Translations under genes and position numbers: made by a program
Source of the DNA: Alkalimonas cellulosilytica
GTDB taxonomy: Bacteria > Pseudomonadota > Gammaproteobacteria > Enterobacterales > Alteromonadaceae
Assembly: GCF_036325985.1 (NCBI RefSeq)
Contig: NZ_JAUHLI010000003.1
Location: 1 to 64,000 of the forward strand
Direction: 5' to 3'
DNA: 64,000 nt
In this document: positions 62,114 to 64,000 of the stretch, piece by piece
How the letters are laid out: the number at the start of each line of letters is the position of its first letter
Position numbering within the stretch: the stretch's first letter is position 1
The notes under the pieces: generated by a model
What the model saw: the letters and a program-made list of their open reading frames with translations, nothing else
Database searches by the model: none
What the model was told of the DNA's origin: nothing

Positions 62114-63019
62114 ATGCGATTGTTGAAGTACCCATTACTGATGGCAGTGACAGCTTTGGTGCTGTATGCGCTTTATTTTCCTTTTATCGATACTGTCGAG
62201 CCTGAAGAAGAACCGGTGGTTTGGCTTGAGCCGCTGGAGCATCCACTGCGCACGGATGTGATGAGCTATGTCCGCTCCGAACAGGTACGTAAGCGGCTGG
62301 CTTACCCAACACCGGCACCGGCAAAAAAGCCCTTGCCAGATTTTGATGCCATTGCTGATATCAATGAAAAAAAGCAGGCGTTTTTTGCCTTTTTAGGCCC
62401 TCATGTCGCCCGTGAAAATAACCGGTTACGGGCCTTGCGCAAGCAGCTGCTGGAGATGCAGGCCCACTTTGAAAGAAATCAGCCACTGACTGTACAGGAC
62501 TATGCATTTTTATATGCCTTGTACGATGAGTTTCGGATGGATGTGGCCCACACAGATGACGACAGTTTCAACGAGTTGTTAAAGCGGGTAGATATACTAC
62601 CGGCTTCATTGGTGCTGATGCAGGCAGCCAATGAGTCGGCCTGGGGTACCAGCCGCTTTGCGGTCGAAGGGCTCAACTTCTTTGGTCAGTGGTGCTTTCG
62701 GGAAGGGTGTGGCCTGGTGCCTTTATACCGTGGTGAAGATCAGTTTCATGAGGTAGCTCGTTTTGAGACCGCCGCTGCCAGTATTCGCAGTTACTTTTAC
62801 AACCTGAATACCTTTCACAGCTATGAAGAGCTGCGTGAGATTCGGGCAGAGTTACGCAGTCGGAATAAACCCGTACGGGGTGAAGACTTAGCGCGAGGCC
62901 TGTTGCGTTATTCTGAGCGCGGTGAAGATTACATCGCTGAAATCAGTGGCATGATTCGTTTTAATTGCCCTATTATGCAGGAAGTGCAGCAAGTGGTGGC
63001 GATTACACCGTCTTGCTAA
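62114..63019 (+). CDS. bax: Bax-like glucosaminidase-domain protein
   Basis: A 301-residue protein with one N-terminal hydrophobic segment (LLMAVTALVLYALYF, residues ~9-25), a proline-rich linker and a C-terminal glucosaminidase domain (~110-290). The motif ANESAWGTSRFAVEGLNFFGQWCF carries the conserved glutamate of this peptidoglycan hydrolase family, followed by FETAAASIRSYFYNLNTFHSYEELR. This is the arrangement of E. coli Bax. It should act on the cell wall from the inner membrane's periplasmic face. Confidence 0.87.
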   Translation: MRLLKYPLLMAVTALVLYALYFPFIDTVEPEEEPVVWLEPLEHPLRTDVMSYVRSEQVRKRLAYPTPAPAKKPLPDFDAIADINEKKQAFFAFLGPHVARENNRLRALRKQLLEMQAHFERNQPLTVQDYAFLYALYDEFRMDVAHTDDDSFNELLKRVDILPASLVLMQAANESAWGTSRFAVEGLNFFGQWCFREGCGLVPLYRGEDQFHEVARFETAAASIRSYFYNLNTFHSYEELREIRAELRSRNKPVRGEDLARGLLRYSERGEDYIAEISGMIRFNCPIMQEVQQVVAITPSC

Positions 63020-63035
63020 ACAGCGTTTCAGCATG

Positions 63036-63063
63036 AAAAAGCCAGCAAAAGCTGGCTTTTTTT
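63036..63063. terminator. Bidirectional terminator between bax and ttcA
   Basis: GCCAGC (63041-63046) and GCTGGC (63051-63056) flanked by five As and seven Ts, giving an extended 11-bp stem with an AAAA loop that works in both directions. Confidence 0.92.
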
Positions 63064-63095
63064 GTGGCTGCAGTTGTCGCTAGCTCCGCGGGGGC

Positions 63096-64000
63096 CTAGT
63101 TTAACTGCACGATCTGTACATTATTTGCTGCGTCAGTGCTTTCATCCTCGTCAACCATCAGAGGCAGAGTAGGCAAGGTGACTGGATCAAAAGCCGTATC
63201 GATGGCGTAGCTGGCATCAGCTTTTGACAGCTGCTTAAAATCAAACAGCTCGTTATCAGCCAAATGTGAAGGCACCACGTTTTGCAGCGCCTGAAACATG
63301 GTCTCGATGCGACCAGGGAAACGTTTGTCCCAGTCTTGCAGCATGTCTTTTACCACCTGGCGCTGCAGACCATCTTGCGAACCGCACAGGTTGCAGGGAA
63401 TAATCGGAAAGGCTTTGGCTTCAGCATAACGGACAATGTCTTTTTCCCGGCAATAGGCCAGTGGCCGGATCACCATGTGTTCTCCATTATCACTGAGCAG
63501 CTTCGGTGGCATGGATTTCATTTTTCCGCCGTAAAACATATTCAAAAACAGCGTTTCCAGCATGTCATCGCGATGATGGCCGAGGGCAATTTTGGTCGCT
63601 CCCAGCTCTTTGGCAGTGCGGTACAAGATGCCGCGACGCAGTCGTGAGCACAATGAGCAGGTGGTTTTGCCTTCCGGAATTTTTTCTTTCACAATAGCGT
63701 AGGTGTCTTCGGTGACAATTTTAAAGTCAACACCGATTTGGCTAAGATACCCCGGCAACACTTCGGCTGGGAAGCCTGGCTGCTTTTGATCCAGATTGAC
63801 CGCCACAATGGAAAAATCAATGGGAGCCGACAGCTGCAGATTCAGCAGAATATCCAGCAAGGTATAGCTGTCTTTGCCACCGGATAAACACACCATGACT
63901 TTATCGCCGGCTTCAATCATATTGAAGTCAGCAATGGCCTGGCCGACACCGCGACGGAGTTTTTTGTGCAGCTTATTAAGGCTGTACTGTACTTTGGCTT
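63096..64000 (-). CDS. ttcA: tRNA 2-thiocytidine(32) synthetase TtcA, 5' end outside window
   Basis: An Fe-S enzyme that thiolates cytidine 32 in tRNA. Visible are the PP-loop SGGKDS, the KEKIPEGKTTCSLCSRLRRGILY segment with a CxxC pair, LGHHRDDMLETLFLNMFYGGKMK and a second CxxC in IPCNLCGSQ. An internal ATG at 63920 is not the true start: the frame stays open to base 64000 and reads VQYSLNKLHKKLRRGVGQAIADFN, matching the TtcA N-terminus. Only about the first ten codons appear to be missing. The C-terminal ~45 residues are variable and acidic. Confidence 0.95.
   Translation of the reverse strand, partial: AKVQYSLNKLHKKLRRGVGQAIADFNMIEAGDKVMVCLSGGKDSYTLLDILLNLQLSAPIDFSIVAVNLDQKQPGFPAEVLPGYLSQIGVDFKIVTEDTYAIVKEKIPEGKTTCSLCSRLRRGILYRTAKELGATKIALGHHRDDMLETLFLNMFYGGKMKSMPPKLLSDNGEHMVIRPLAYCREKDIVRYAEAKAFPIIPCNLCGSQDGLQRQVVKDMLQDWDKRFPGRIETMFQALQNVVPSHLADNELFDFKQLSKADASYAIDTAFDPVTLPTLPLMVDEDESTDAANNVQIVQLN

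Overview
The window is ordinary chromosomal DNA from a gammaproteobacterium, most likely a marine or aquatic Alteromonadales-type organism near Rheinheimera, Alishewanella or Arsukibacterium. I infer this from gene order (msrC-proQ-prc, pepN-DUF2835, large NAD-glutamate dehydrogenase-pyrD-zapC), the Na+-coupled transporters, the large TonB-dependent receptor and the moderate GC content. I see no rRNA, tRNA, CRISPR array, insertion sequence, prophage or plasmid gene. Genes are tightly packed on both strands, and the only gap above 300 bases is 14244-14557.

Layout. 99-4544: a DUF2804 protein, then a Ycf46-like AAA ATPase paired with a catalytically complete Ser/Thr kinase. 4676-8371: msrC, a small acidic protein, proQ and prc. 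8453-11343: two Na+ transporters. 11420-14243: pepN and a DUF2835 protein. 14558-21446: a four-gene envelope module (DUF1302 outer-membrane protein, DUF1329 protein, YCF48-like propeller, RND/MMPL transporter). 21681-29890: NAD-glutamate dehydrogenase, pyrD, zapC, cardiolipin synthase. 29906-42212: the accessory locus discussed below. 42389-47897: EamA transporter, PhzF-family protein, S9 peptidase lipoprotein, first dGTPase-like protein. 48514-51735: vitamin B12 uptake and adenosylation (btuD-btuC-cobO-btuF). 51851-55539: exported S51 peptidase, patatin-like phospholipase, second dGTPase-like protein. 55712-58482: phnDCE-type transporter behind a Pho-box-like promoter. 58490-61104: alanine transporter and alanine aminotransferase. 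61213-64000: GVG-repeat exported protein, Bax-like glucosaminidase, and ttcA running off the right edge.

The most interesting part is 29906-42212. It encodes a DSD1/D-glucosaminate-dehydratase-type PLP enzyme, an RpiR regulator, RidA, a Na+:solute symporter, an M81 metallo-amidohydrolase, an exported GH20 hexosaminidase fused to an SMP-30/gluconolactonase-like propeller, and a large TonB receptor. Together these fit uptake and breakdown of C1-oxidised chitin oligosaccharides (N-acetylglucosaminate ends): outer-membrane import, hydrolysis plus lactone opening in the periplasm, inner-membrane import, amide cleavage, PLP deamination, and enamine clearance by RidA. Two different repeated operator-like sequences tie the two ends of the locus together. 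Gene families and motifs are read from the sequence; the substrate is inference.
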